Shown: positions 18,614 to 29,119, counted from the stretch's first letter. The stretch: 64,000 bases of DNA from Moesziomyces globuligerus (GCA_030849465.1 JARVLF010000018.1:682001-746000), one strand, 5' to 3'. Numbers and translations are program-made. The notes: generated by a model not told the origin, from the sequence alone.

Positions 18614-19359
18614 TCAGTCCGCCGGCGGCGGATGGTGGGCGAGCTGGCGCGCATCCTGAAGGCTACGATCAAAGGCGCGGCGCTTGTTCTTCTGATCGTG
18701 CACCGCCTCGTGCTTCATCGTTCTGCCAAACACGCCGGCGCGGGGATCCATCGTCACGCCGTCCACCTCGTCGAGCGTGTCGGCACGATATCCGCCTGCG
18801 CGGGCAGGAGTCTGACGGACCGACGCCTCGTGCGCCCCATGCGCCTCGGACGGGTGCGGCGGGTGCGTCGGCTTGGCTACTTCGCTCACCTTGCGTCGGT
18901 GAAAGTACACCCACAGCCCCACCGTGCCCAACGCTGCTCAACCGCGCGTGAAGCAAGCAAGTCAGTAGTCGAACGACGTCCGAGGTCAGCGAGGTATGGA
19001 CCTACTGCTACCATGCATCCATACGAGCGATAAGCGCACCAAAGGGATTGGCTCGGATGGACAGTGTCGGACTGTCAGTACTGCAACACCATCAAACACG
19101 CGCCGAGGAGGAGTGCTTACATGGCGGCCAGAGGTGCGAGTTGCGGATCGCGCTTGACGAAACGCTTCGACGTGCTGGCCAAGCGGCTCAACACCGGCTT
19201 CTCATCGTGTCCCGCCGGCTGCATCCATACCAATCTCGTTGAGCTCAGCCAACTCGGTGTGCATTGCCTTGTGCTCAAGCTGGGGGCGGGTGGGATATTC
19301 ACCTTGGGTGGAATGCTGCTCTGGCTGGACGGATGGTTTCCCTGCGATGGCTTGGACAT
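18614..19359 (-). CDS. Small single-pass membrane protein of unknown function (three exons)
   Basis: I do not recognise this protein. Proposed exons are 19121-19359, 19025-19080 and 18614-18933, giving 204 aa. Intron 1 (19081-19120, 40 nt) has a GTAAGC donor and TTGCAG acceptor; intron 2 (18934-19024, 91 nt) has GTATGG and GAGCAG. The splices join a Ser/Pro-rich N-terminus to a segment reading RANPFGALIAPLGTVGLWVYF followed by basic HRRK, a plausible membrane helix near residues 89-110. The C-terminal ~95 residues are polar and charged and include KHEAVHDQKNKRRAFDRS. The ATG is at 19357-19359. The continuous hydrophobic segment across junctions supports the model, but the 40-nt intron is short and other splice choices are possible. 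Confidence 0.45.
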
Positions 19360-21194
19360 GATTGCACATCAGTAGTGGTGGTCAGACGCCAAGCACTTGG
19401 TCGTCGAAACGAATCCTCCTAAGCTCTGACCGCAGCTCAGCGCGCCACGCAGCTCGAGCACGCAGGCTAGACACGAGGCTGAATCATAGTTGAGCTGCAG
19501 TGCGCGAGCGACAGAGTGGCGACGAGTGGTGATGAGTGATGTTGAGCAGGGGGGCGCGCGCGCCGAGCGAATCAGCCACCGCGCGCCGCTGGCTGTTGCT
19601 TGCAAGTGGTGCGCTCGAGCCAGGCAGTTCCGACTCGACCACTCGCACACAGCAGACGCCATTGGCGGCGGTGAGAGGCAGCTGCGACGTCGAGCGACGC
19701 GACCCTACCACTCGGTAACCATCCGGACGATATGTGCGTGCATACACACAACGTAGAAGCAGATCAAGATGGAATGCAAAGGTGGCAACTATTGGAAACA
19801 GTGACGCTAAGGTGCTACCACTTGGCAGAGAAAACATTTTCAAAAGAACACCGCAATGCGGGAGCGATCTCTGAAGGCCGGAAGTGCGGGGTAGAAAGAT
19901 AAGACAAGGTAGCGACGACGACGGCGCGCAGGACGAGCAGCAGTCCAAACCAACCGCCAAAGCCGACTTGTCAGCCTTTGACCAAACGCGCCGAGGCGAG
20001 CCGGGCCAACACCATCACGCGCACCAAAGATTCTTGGTGCTGGGAGCATGCGGCCACCACTGTCGACGGCGTCGCACGACGAGGCGTCCGAGCCTCTTGG
20101 AAGTTCGGCGCACTTTGATCCGGCTAGCATGGCCGCATGTGGATACAGTACTGAGCACGGGAACGGCGACTTTGGCAAAAGGCACTCAAAGCACCGCTCG
20201 AGCCGAGGCGGATGCATCGGACCAACCACCGCCGGTGCCTACTCGAGTGCCGATATCTGTGCCGACGCTCCAACCGCACTGATTTTTCCATCCCTGGCGA
20301 GACGGCGCATTCGCCGCAGCGGATTTTTCATGCTGCTTACCCTTTTTTTTGTGTTTGCGGCTGCACGTTGCCGCCAGAGTGCACTCGGACGCCTCTCGTG
20401 TGCCGACGGTTGGGCGCTAGATCGGAGCCTGATCTTTCGTCCTTCTTTTTTTTTTTTTTTTGTCCATGCCGCGGCCTTGGCCACCTCGAGCAAAGCCCAG
20501 CCGGCTCGCTTGCTCCGTCACATGGCTTGCCCGTTGCCCTCATCTCGCCGACGCAATGTGGGGACATGCTTCTGCCGTGGCCAATGGTGCTCGTCTGATT
20601 CGACGGACCTCGACGTTCGTTCCTGAATCCACGCCTGGTTCGCACCACACCAGACTCGCTTCGGGTTGGATACTGTACCCGCGCCCGCCCTCGGCGCCAT
20701 TGTCCTTATCGCGTCCGCGTTCGATTGGCTCGCCGTACCGCGCACCTGTCTCAGCTTGCGTCGAATCAACATCAGCCCTCGTGACTGGGCCGGATCCCGG
20801 TTGCAGAACCGCCTTGCGCCTGCGTGCGCTGGGGCAAAGTGCCCAGAGCGCGCATGAGGCAGGACCGGCATCGTGTGCCTGAGCATGGTGAGCGTTGAAT
20901 GGCAGCTCCGATGCCCACTTAATCCTCCGCGCCGCCGGCAACGAGCATGCGCCGAGCTGAAACCACCCAGCTCGCTCCCTTCTCAGCCGATCCCATCCTC
21001 CTCGGCTCGCGCCTTGCCTTCCGAGGCCGCGCTGCCTATCGCGCCCGTCGCTTGAAATCCCCGTTGGCTGATCAGACACCTCGTTCTATCGCACACTGGC
21101 ACACCGCCCATATATACCACCGTCCATCCATCCGCCCCCGCTCCCTCTTCGTCCACGTCTACACCTCTCGCAACTCTTCCCCTCTTTCGCGACG
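19360..21194. promoter_or_regulatory. 1.8-kb divergent intergenic region upstream of the AAAP transporter
   Basis: No convincing gene was found on either strand; open frames here are short, Cys/Arg/Ser-rich and have no family features. A run of 16 T lies at 20446-20461. The right end holds the promoter of the amino-acid transporter, with TATATA at 21111-21116, about 80 bp before its ATG, followed by a pyrimidine-rich leader. Confidence 0.45.
21111..21116 (+). promoter_or_regulatory. TATA box of the AAAP transporter gene
   Basis: TATATA lies 79 bp upstream of the ATG at 21195 and is followed by a C/T-rich leader, the usual layout of a strongly expressed fungal gene. Confidence 0.6.
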
Positions 21195-23081
21195 ATGGGT
21201 GTCAAGGAATTCGCCGAGCGCGCCAAGAGCTCCGAAATGAAGCGCGCACACGACACGTCCAACAAGGCCGAGACGCACCAGAGCGAGATCCCGGGCCAGG
21301 GCGTCCCCGGTCTGACGCCCGTGCCGGCGCTCTACGAGGCTCCCGTGCGCAGCGGCGTCAGCCTCGAGGAGTACATGTTCTACGCGCAGATCCAGCGCGA
21401 GCAGGAGAAGCTGTACGGCGCGGCGGGCGTCTCGGTCGAGGCCAACGCGCCGCACGGTGCCGGCTACCTCGAGCACGCCAACGAGAAGCTCTCTTCGTCC
21501 GAAAAGGTGAGCGAGCACGGCACCGCCACCGACGCCGGTGCGCACAAGCCCCAGGTGCACAACACCGACGCCTCGACCTTCGACCAGCTCGAAGGGCTGA
21601 GTGATCTCGAAAAGGAGAGCCGCAATGCGCACCGCGCGATCAAGACTGCTTCGTGGGTCGGCGTCTTCTACCTCATCACGACCGACATCCTCGGTCCGTA
21701 CGGTGCGCCGTACGCCATGTCGCAGAACGGCTGGGTGACGGGCAACGTCATGTACATCGTCATGGGCTTCTGTGCGTGGTGGTGCGGTATCATGCTCTGG
21801 AAGCTCTTTATGCAGCTCGATTCGGCCCGCTACCCTGTCAAGACCTACGGCGATATCGGCGAGCGCGTGGTCGGCGCACCCGTGCGCTGGCTCTTCAACG
21901 CGCTGCAGACGATCCAGCTCATCATCAACGTCGGCCTCCTCTGCCTCACCAACGGCCAGGCGCTGAGCCAGGTGATCAGCGGCGCACCGGGCAATGCCAA
22001 GCTGTGCTTTTCGGTGTGCGTCGTCATCTTTGCGCTCATCGGCATGGCGTTCGCTCAGGTCCAGACCTTCCGTGGGCTCGGCTTTGCAGCCACGACGGCG
22101 GTGTATCAGAACATTGTGATCGTCATCGTCTCCATGGCCGCCATCATCAAGTACGGTCCCTACATCGCCGGCGCCCAGGCGTCGTACGGCACCGACTACC
22201 CGTTCAACAACCAGCCCGTCATGACGTCGGCGTTCGTCTCCTACGACATCACTCAGAAGGTCAACGGACTGATGAATATGGTCTTCAGCTTCGGTGGCGC
22301 CATGATATTTCCCGAGCTGATGGCCGAGATGCGACGTCCGATGGACTTTTGGAAGGGCATGATCTCGGCGCAGGCGCTCATCTGCATCGTCTACCTCGTG
22401 TACGCCAACGTGATCTACGCGTTCCAGGGCCAGTACGTGCTGGGACAGTCGTACAACGGCATCGACAAGTACTCGTTCCAGACGGTGTGCAACATGCTGG
22501 CGATCATCTCGGGAACGATCGCCGCTGCGCTGTACGGCAATGTGGGTCTCAAGGTCATCTACGTCAACACGGTGCAGAGTTTGCTCAAGGGGCCTGCGCT
22601 TAACACGCCGAGGGGACGGGTGATCTGGGGTGGGATTTCGGTCGTGTACTGGGCGCTTGCGTTTGTGATTGCGTCTTCGATCCCGCAGGTGCAGACGATC
22701 TCGGGTCTGATTGCGGCGATTGCCATCATGAACTTTTCCTACTCGTTTCCGTTTATGCTCGCGCTCATTTTCTACATCAAGCGCGATGCTATGGTTGGTG
22801 ACACGGCCTATGCGCCCGGATTGCCGGCAAGGAGGCAGGATACCTGGGCTCAGTGGTCTCGTTGGCAACGAGGTCTTTTCGGTGGACACTACGAGTTCCA
22901 GCTGCTCCTGGCGAGACCCGTCGTGATCCCCGGCATCGTCGTCAAGCTCATCCTGCTCATCGTCACCTTGGGCGCCTACACGCTCTCGGGCCTCGGAATG
23001 TACGGCTCGGGAGTGTCGATCAAGACCACGTTTGAATCGTCCGCCGCTGCCACCTCGTTCGGCTGCGCTGCCCCCGTCTAA
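21195..23081 (+). CDS. AAAP-family amino-acid transporter
   Basis: A 628-aa membrane protein of the amino acid/auxin permease family (Aa_trans), which moves amino acids with protons or between cytosol and vacuole. A long hydrophilic N-terminus (~1-145) contains an EEYMFYAQIQREQEKLYG helix and acidic Ser-rich text. About eleven hydrophobic helices follow, starting with AIKTASWVGVFYLITTDILGPYGAPYAM, the family's first-helix region. Other typical segments are TYGDIGERVVGAPVRWL and NMVFSFGGAMIFPELMAEMRRPMDFWKGM, which resembles the N-x-x-F-S-F-x-G-x-x-x-F-P-E motif of fungal neutral amino-acid permeases (Mtr type). Substrate and membrane are not resolved. The ATG at 21195 follows a TATA box and pyrimidine-rich leader. 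The Bsd2-like gene lies head-on downstream. Confidence 0.9.
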   Translation: MGVKEFAERAKSSEMKRAHDTSNKAETHQSEIPGQGVPGLTPVPALYEAPVRSGVSLEEYMFYAQIQREQEKLYGAAGVSVEANAPHGAGYLEHANEKLSSSEKVSEHGTATDAGAHKPQVHNTDASTFDQLEGLSDLEKESRNAHRAIKTASWVGVFYLITTDILGPYGAPYAMSQNGWVTGNVMYIVMGFCAWWCGIMLWKLFMQLDSARYPVKTYGDIGERVVGAPVRWLFNALQTIQLIINVGLLCLTNGQALSQVISGAPGNAKLCFSVCVVIFALIGMAFAQVQTFRGLGFAATTAVYQNIVIVIVSMAAIIKYGPYIAGAQASYGTDYPFNNQPVMTSAFVSYDITQKVNGLMNMVFSFGGAMIFPELMAEMRRPMDFWKGMISAQALICIVYLVYANVIYAFQGQYVLGQSYNGIDKYSFQTVCNMLAIISGTIAAALYGNVGLKVIYVNTVQSLLKGPALNTPRGRVIWGGISVVYWALAFVIASSIPQVQTISGLIAAIAIMNFSYSFPFMLALIFYIKRDAMVGDTAYAPGLPARRQDTWAQWSRWQRGLFGGHYEFQLLLARPVVIPGIVVKLILLIVTLGAYTLSGLGMYGSGVSIKTTFESSAAATSFGCAAPV

Positions 23082-23531
23082 AAAAAACCCCTCTCGAGCT
23101 GGGGTTCCGGTCGAAATGTAGGCGACTGCATTTGCTCGCATTGGTTGCAGTTGTGCCGTCGTCATCAGCCCTAGATCTTTCCCAACATCCCCTTCTTCTT
23201 TCTCCCGCTTGTAGCTTGGATACCATCCGTACTCGTATCGATCCGTGCAAATGCGTCCGCCTGGGTGTGTGGCGCTGTCAACTCGAGCTCCTCATCTTTC
23301 CTGGTGGTCTACTTCTGCTGTGGTGCTTCGGGCCTTCCGAGACACACGGCCGAGATATGCTCGCCCTGACCATGCTCAGGCAAGGTCGAAACCGCCTGGC
23401 TTGCCCCGCTTTGCTCACATACCACACATCCCAAACCACACTCACTCGCTCGGGCCCTTGCCAATCCCCGATCTGTGACCGACACTCTGCTACCACCGTC
23501 TCAAAAACAACGTGTTGGGCAAAGCATGAAG
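23082..23531. other. Convergent 3' intergenic region
   Basis: A 450-bp gap between the 3' ends of the AAAP transporter and Bsd2-like genes. It begins with an A-run right after the transporter stop codon. No gene or notable repeat is seen. Confidence 0.6.
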
Positions 23532-25457
23532 CTACAGAATACCGACGCGGCGCATATCGTGGAGGAGTCGCCTCTCTGCCGGATTGAGACGCGCATCTTG
23601 GGTGTCCAAGCCCTCTTCGTCCTCGAGGTCTGCGATGCTAGTGGGATGGTCGTAGCTCGGCCCCCTCGCGCTGCCCGGCCGCTCTCTGGCAGCAGTGCTT
23701 CCTAGTCTTCGACCTGCACCCGGAAAAACGGCCCAATCCTCTCCCGTCCCGCTGGCCCCACCTGCGGCCGAGCCAAAGAGCGACCTGAATCTATGCACGA
23801 AGCCCGTCGCAGCCGCTGGCGCCTCTTGGCCGTTGGCGTCATCGCTGGCCTCCTGTTCGCGGCGCGCCGCATCGACGAGCGACTTGCCCCAACGGTAGAT
23901 GCGCCAGTAGCTGAGCATGCTCGAGAGGAGGATGGTCCAGCCGAGCACCATGAGCACGTAGGCGAGCCACTCGGTCGACTGACTCATCGAGTCGGTGATG
24001 TTCTGATCGCCCACATTGACCGGCTGCCCATCCGCCTGCGCGGCAAACAGATCGGCGCGCGTCGGAGCCTCGACCATGCGCGCGATCCATGCGCGTCTCC
24101 TCCTCGCGCCTCCCGCCGCCGTAGGATCGGCATCCAAATCCTCGCCGAACCATCCACCACCGCTGCCACCGGCCGAGATGGCGCCGCCGTCCGAGAAGCC
24201 CGAGTCGACGATCTTGCCCTCGGCGATCTCGCTGGCGCGCGTGCGCAGGTAGAAGCCGTACTGGATGAGCGTCACGCCGAGACCGGCGCGGCTGCCGCAG
24301 CGTGCCGCATGCGTCGTATGCAGCAGGTAGGTGAGGAGGAAGCCGACGAACTGGAAGGTCATGGAGACGAGCATGTTCCACGCAAACCCAAACAGGTTGC
24401 CGACGGCCAGGCCCTCGACGATGAGATCCTCGATGGCGCCGACGTGCGCGCCGCCGGGCGTCCATCCCATGCCGTTGGCGAGCGGATGCACACTGCCGCC
24501 GAGGATGGTGGTCTCCCAGTACTGGGGCACGGCGTCGGCCGCGGCGATCTCGTACGTGGGCGGCTGCACGTCGTCCTCGAGATCGTCGTCTTCACCTCGG
24601 TCGTCGGTGCCGCCGGCGTTGTGGCCGCGACGACGGCGTTCGGGCTTGGCGCTGAGGTTGGCAAACACGCCGTCCTGGCCGATGCCACCGCCGACGACGC
24701 GCGGTCGATGCACACCCGCCCGCGCTCCGCCCTGCTGGGAGAGCGAAGAGTAACGTGCGCCGGGGATGCCCATGCCGACAAAGCTGCCGAAGCGGCCGAG
24801 TGCAAAGCGCAGACGGTCGGTCCTGGACAAGTGCTGGGATTCATCCTGGGCGCTGGGGCCGCCGTTGTTATCGGTAGGAAGGGAGCTGTAGCCGTTGCGC
24901 TGGACACTGCCGCCAGGCGAGTGGATGGAGTCGTCGTTGTCGTTGTCGTTTTCGTCGCCCATGTCGATGGTCTGATGCGCATGGGCCGCCGAAGCGTTGG
25001 CCGAGTCGGCAGCTGCAGACTCGGTGTGCGGGCTGGTGGCGTTGGAGGAGGGTGGCGGACGGCGCGTGACGGTGGGGAAGTACTCTGGACGTTCAAAGTC
25101 GTAAGCGGGCGTGTTGCCGTTGGTGGAAGTGCCTCTGGCAAAGCGGCCAGGGATACGGGAGGTGGTGGGCGTGCGATCTGAGGATGCGTTGGCGCGATCT
25201 GCGCCCAGCGGATCGGTGGCCGCCGATGCGCGAGTGGCGGGTGCGTCTGGCTCGGGGAGAGCATCGCCAGCATCGAAGAAGACGTCGGTCGAGGGCCTGG
25301 ATGCGGTGTGAGATGCGGCGGATGCGCCGGTGGAGGCGCTGGCCTCAGCGTAGCGCGGTGGCAGCGCAGGATCGGTGTCGGCAGGGCCGTTGAAGGCAGC
25401 GAAGAGCTCGTCGGATCGGCGCGAGTGAGAGCGCGCAGCTGCGCCCGGACGAGGCAT
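23532..25457 (-). CDS. Bsd2/Ndfip-type membrane adaptor for Rsp5/NEDD4 ubiquitin ligase
   Basis: A 641-aa protein of the Bsd2/Ndfip family. These Golgi/endosome membrane proteins recruit HECT ligases through PPxY motifs, so that cargo such as metal transporters is ubiquitinated. Two PPxY motifs are visible: PPRY at ~33 and PPTY (DVQPPTYEIAAADAVPQYWE) at ~295, the second directly before the membrane domain as in relatives. Three hydrophobic segments follow: NLFGFAWNMLVSMTFQFVGF running into LLTYLLHTTHAAR, then GSRAGLGVTLIQYGFYL, then a third near ~525 (LMVLGWTILLSSMLSYW). These match the family closely. The N-terminal 280 residues are disordered and the ~110-residue tail is polar, making it much longer than yeast Bsd2. 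The ATG is at 25455-25457; a GTG further upstream is not used. It shares a 575-bp upstream region with the Tip20-like gene. Confidence 0.85.
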   Translation of the reverse strand: MPRPGAAARSHSRRSDELFAAFNGPADTDPALPPRYAEASASTGASAASHTASRPSTDVFFDAGDALPEPDAPATRASAATDPLGADRANASSDRTPTTSRIPGRFARGTSTNGNTPAYDFERPEYFPTVTRRPPPSSNATSPHTESAAADSANASAAHAHQTIDMGDENDNDNDDSIHSPGGSVQRNGYSSLPTDNNGGPSAQDESQHLSRTDRLRFALGRFGSFVGMGIPGARYSSLSQQGGARAGVHRPRVVGGGIGQDGVFANLSAKPERRRRGHNAGGTDDRGEDDDLEDDVQPPTYEIAAADAVPQYWETTILGGSVHPLANGMGWTPGGAHVGAIEDLIVEGLAVGNLFGFAWNMLVSMTFQFVGFLLTYLLHTTHAARCGSRAGLGVTLIQYGFYLRTRASEIAEGKIVDSGFSDGGAISAGGSGGGWFGEDLDADPTAAGGARRRRAWIARMVEAPTRADLFAAQADGQPVNVGDQNITDSMSQSTEWLAYVLMVLGWTILLSSMLSYWRIYRWGKSLVDAARREQEASDDANGQEAPAAATGFVHRFRSLFGSAAGGASGTGEDWAVFPGAGRRLGSTAARERPGSARGPSYDHPTSIADLEDEEGLDTQDARLNPAERRLLHDMRRVGIL

Positions 25458-26032
25458 GGCTGCAGCGGCGTCGGTCACGGAGACAGAGGGCCGAGTCGAG
25501 CCAAAAGGTGTACAGAAGAGAAGAGATAGCGTGACGGTAAAGGAGCAAGCTGCGTCGAGAGGCGGAGGAGCGCCGATGATGCCAACGCCTCAGCAAAGAG
25601 CCAAGCTGCTATGCCAAAATGCCAAGGCAAGCAGCCGACGTGCGCATGGAGCCAGAGCCGCGCAGTCGGAGCGCAGTCCGAGCGCAGTCCGAGTGCAGTC
25701 GTCAGCGCGCGCTCGGCTGCGTGGGCGCCAGGGTGCTCCACTGCGCTGAGCTGCGTCTCTGCAGGGCTGTGCCGCTCGGTGCTCTCGGTGCGCTCAGCAA
25801 ATGCGCCCACTGCTCTCTCGCCTCTCGCCCGCGCCGCCTCCCATCGGCTGAGCTCAAACTCCCTCGGGCCCTTCCATCCGCATTGTCTGTTTCGATCTAA
25901 CATTCTGAGCCGGACCTCCACGTCGAGAAGGATCGACGGTGTTGGTCGTACGTCGTTCAGCTCGAGCCATCGCTCTCCACGCTCAACTTGCCCTCACATC
26001 CTTCGCCGCGCACATTCGAGTCGCAAGAGACC
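25458..26032. promoter_or_regulatory. Divergent promoter region with an 11-bp tandem repeat
   Basis: Separates the Bsd2-like and Tip20-like genes. An 11-bp unit (CGCAGTCCGAG) is repeated about four times at 25661-25704, with the outer copies diverged. No TATA box or gene was recognised. Confidence 0.5.
25661..25704. repeat. 11-bp tandem repeat, about 4 copies
   Basis: Copies at 25661, 25672, 25683 and 25694. The two central copies are identical (CGCAGTCCGAG); the first differs at one base and the last is degenerate. Confidence 0.85.
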
Positions 26033-29000
26033 ATGGCATCGTCGTTTGATCCTGCGGGATCCATCACGGCCACGCTCGAGCCTCACCAGCTCGCAGCCTA
26101 CCTCCAGCCTCCCTCGGATGAACAGCAGCTCGCTTTCGTCGTCGAGCACTGCAACTACATCCTCCCGCAGCTCGCCTCCGACACCCTCTCCACCTCGCTG
26201 CGCTCCTCTGCCGTCGAGGATGCACGCTCTGGTGCCACATTCACATGCTTGCCATCATCCGACACCCTCGAGGCCTACCTTGCCGATCTCACCTCGGCGC
26301 ACCAGCAGGCCTCCAACACCACCGCCCAGCTCGAATCACAGCTCCGCAGCCAGCTGCTCGATAGCCTTTCGTCCGTCCGGCTGCTCAAAGACACGCTCGC
26401 TGCTCTACCCGACGATATCGCATCCGCAGAGGACAAGCTGCTCGACCTCTGCCAGGATCTCGTCGTCCAGGGCGCCGCATCCGCCACCACCTCGGCGCCC
26501 CAGTCCAGCAACCACGGCGCACTCACCCTCATGGCAAGGCTCGAGCAGCTCCACAGCGCCATCGAGCAGCTCCAAAAGGCCAAAGCGTACTTTACCATCC
26601 TCGCACAGGCCGAGGATCTGCGACTCGCCGTCCTCCGCACCGACCGAGACGAGCCGCACGCGCCACGTCCACTCCACCATCTCGCCGAGCTCGACGCGCT
26701 CGTGCGCAGGGTCGAGAAGCTCGCGGCTGGCGGCTCGCACTCGGCGCAGGCCAGGAGCAGCGAGCCGAACCTCGTGGCGTTCCTCCGAGCACAGAGGTCG
26801 GCCGCCTTCACCGCTCTGAGGAAGGCGAGGTGCTCGCGCCTCTCCACCGCCATCGCACAGTCCGGTTGGGCGGACTCTTCCGTCGCAGCCCAGCCCAAGC
26901 CGAACAGTGCCCTCGACAGCGCAGCTGCTGATCAGCCCGCAACGGCCGCGTCCAAGCTGGTGGAGGGCAGCGCCGTCCGGCAGGCCTGGGCAGACGTGTG
27001 CGAACTGCAGGACACCGCCGAGCACCTCGGTCTCCTCCCCCGAGCCAGCGCAAAGCCACCGTCCAAATCGACGGACGAGACCTCCCACGCGACTTCTCAT
27101 GCCGCGGGCAGCGATGGCTACCAGCCGCTGCTCACCACACAGTGTCTGATCGAGCCCATGCTGCTCCGCTTCCGCTACCACTTTGACGGCGACCGCTCCA
27201 CCAACCGCCTCGACAAGCCCGAGTGGTACCTCTCGCACATTGCTGCACTCATTCGCTCCCAGGCTCCGCTCTTCCTCCCTGCCACCCACGGCGAACCCGG
27301 CTCGGGCGGGCCCGTGGCGCGTCTCAACCGCCACTATGCCAACTCGTCCCTCCCGCGCAGGGCCTATCGACACATCGACACGCACGCCGAGCTGCTGCAC
27401 GGCCTGCTCACGCCGCTGCGTCGCAAGCTCGCCTCGACCATGCCCGCGCTCGCGGACCATCCGTCGCTGCTGGCGCACACGGTCTTCCAGGCACTCACCT
27501 TCGATGCGGACCTCGCCGACGGCTTTGCGCCCGCGCGCACGGTGCTCGGTGGCGCCGGCGCGTGCAAGATCTCGGACGACATCCTCGGCAATCCGGTGTG
27601 GTTCAACTGCTGGCTCGACGGCGAGAAGGAGTTTGCACTGCAGCGCTTCGAGGAGATCATCAACGCACCCGATGCTTGGGCGATCGGAAGCAGCGACAGC
27701 GTCGCCGAAGACGACGAGCAGGTCTTCTTCTCCACCCTCGACTCGGGCGCGCGCGCAGCATCGGACGAGGCGAGCAGGACGACCAAGTCGGCTCGCTCGA
27801 CCATCGACGTGCTCGAGTCGGTCTCGGAGCGCTATCGGCCGCTGCCGTCGCTCTCGCAGCGGCTGGCGTTTGTGGCGATCGTCCAGCTCCCCATCCTCCG
27901 CGCGTATGCGCAGCGCCTCACCCGCAGCCTGGACGCCTTCGAATCGCTCTCCTCCGCCTTTGCACGTGCGATGCCCGGTGAGATCGTCGCCGCCTCCGGG
28001 CCCGCCGCGCTCGTCTCGGGCGCCTCCGACTCGGACATGGTCAAGGGCCTGCGCGGGCTCGGCAGGCTCGTCAAGGCGCTGCTCTCGGCCCAGTACGTCT
28101 GCACCGAGCTCGAGCGGTGGTCCGAGACGGCCGCCTTCGTCGAGATGGCCGAACGCCTCGACTCGACCGACGAGGGCCGTACGCTCGCGCTCGGCATGCG
28201 CAAGGACGAGGGCGACGAGGAGAACAGGCAGCTCGATGCAGCTAGTCTGGGCACCCTCCTCCGACGTGGCCTCAAGCGCGGCGCCGCCGTCGCCCGTCCA
28301 CTCGCGTCCGGCGCCTCGGCACCTTCTGCTGCCGCCAGCGGCGAGGCGGGCTTCGGTACGCCCCAGCTCAGCGATGTCGGACACAAGCAGGTGCTCAACG
28401 AGTTTGGTCGGTACGGCGTGTGGGAGGAGCCGCGGCGCAAGTTTGCCGAGATCGCCCAGCGCGCCACCGTAGCCGTCGAGAGGCTCGTGGTCAGCGAGAC
28501 GCTCGATCAGCTGCGTCCCTACACGCTGCGTCGGTGGGATCAGGAGTCGCTGCTGCAAGCCGACGAGGAGGAGGAGGCAGAGCCCTATCCGACGCCGACG
28601 CTCGTGGCGGCGCTGGCCATCTTGTCGTCGCATCTCGGACATCTGTGTGCGGTGCTGGAGCGCGAGACCATGCTGCCCGTCTATCGTCATGTCTCGGCGG
28701 CGCTGGCGAGCGCGCTCGTCGAGCGCGTCGTCATGGCAGGTGGATCGCGTCGGTTCAATTACGCCGGAGGCTGGCGCTTTCGACAGGATCTCGAGCGCGG
28801 TTGGTTGGCCGTGGTGGAGGAATTGGCCAACAGCAGCGCAGGCGCGGGCTCGAGGTTGGGGAGGAAACCTCAGACGGCCTGGAAACCGGCGCTCGATGCG
28901 GCGACCCTCCTGACGCTACTGCCCAGCACCGAGCAGGGCCAGTCGACACACGCCCCAGCCACCGACATCACGCTGGCAAAGGCGGTCCAGATCGTCTTTG

Positions 29001-29119
29001 ACAGCGACCCGGGTGCAGAGTCGAGCGAGTACACTGCGCTCCTCGACAAGCTTCGTCTCGACCAAGCCAAGCTGAATGTTCGCGAGGTGCTCAGACGCCG
29101 CGTCGAGGTGTGGAAGTAG
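26033..29119 (+). CDS. TIP20: Tip20/RINT1-family subunit of the Dsl1/NRZ tethering complex
   Basis: A 1028-aa peripheral ER protein. Tip20/RINT-1 works with Dsl1/ZW10 and Sec39/NAG to tether Golgi-derived COPI vesicles at the ER. The family signature is seen at ~380-402: FRYHFDGDRSTNRLDKPEWY, matching the (F/Y)H(F)-x-G-x-R-x-TNR-x-DKPEW motif of the RINT1/TIP1 domain. Further matches are the HAELLHGLLTPLRRKLA region and a tail with a long helical array. The N-terminal third is predicted helical and includes a coiled coil (ASNTTAQLESQLRSQLLDSL; LEQLHSAIEQLQKAKAYF), as in other tethering subunits. The ATG at 26033 is the first in frame; upstream there is only a TTG. There are no introns. Length is greater than in yeast (~700 aa), owing to Ser/Ala-rich loops. 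Confidence 0.88.
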   Translation: MASSFDPAGSITATLEPHQLAAYLQPPSDEQQLAFVVEHCNYILPQLASDTLSTSLRSSAVEDARSGATFTCLPSSDTLEAYLADLTSAHQQASNTTAQLESQLRSQLLDSLSSVRLLKDTLAALPDDIASAEDKLLDLCQDLVVQGAASATTSAPQSSNHGALTLMARLEQLHSAIEQLQKAKAYFTILAQAEDLRLAVLRTDRDEPHAPRPLHHLAELDALVRRVEKLAAGGSHSAQARSSEPNLVAFLRAQRSAAFTALRKARCSRLSTAIAQSGWADSSVAAQPKPNSALDSAAADQPATAASKLVEGSAVRQAWADVCELQDTAEHLGLLPRASAKPPSKSTDETSHATSHAAGSDGYQPLLTTQCLIEPMLLRFRYHFDGDRSTNRLDKPEWYLSHIAALIRSQAPLFLPATHGEPGSGGPVARLNRHYANSSLPRRAYRHIDTHAELLHGLLTPLRRKLASTMPALADHPSLLAHTVFQALTFDADLADGFAPARTVLGGAGACKISDDILGNPVWFNCWLDGEKEFALQRFEEIINAPDAWAIGSSDSVAEDDEQVFFSTLDSGARAASDEASRTTKSARSTIDVLESVSERYRPLPSLSQRLAFVAIVQLPILRAYAQRLTRSLDAFESLSSAFARAMPGEIVAASGPAALVSGASDSDMVKGLRGLGRLVKALLSAQYVCTELERWSETAAFVEMAERLDSTDEGRTLALGMRKDEGDEENRQLDAASLGTLLRRGLKRGAAVARPLASGASAPSAAASGEAGFGTPQLSDVGHKQVLNEFGRYGVWEEPRRKFAEIAQRATVAVERLVVSETLDQLRPYTLRRWDQESLLQADEEEEAEPYPTPTLVAALAILSSHLGHLCAVLERETMLPVYRHVSAALASALVERVVMAGGSRRFNYAGGWRFRQDLERGWLAVVEELANSSAGAGSRLGRKPQTAWKPALDAATLLTLLPSTEQGQSTHAPATDITLAKAVQIVFDSDPGAESSEYTALLDKLRLDQAKLNVREVLRRRVEVWK

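Noticed and set aside
21159..23165. Minus-strand frame opposite the AAAP transporter
   Set aside because: Asp/His/Arg-rich shadow without motifs; the plus strand encodes clear membrane helices.
26405..28690. Long minus-strand frame opposite the Tip20-like gene
   Set aside because: Composition is that of an antisense shadow; the plus-strand frame has clear RINT1/TIP1 motifs.
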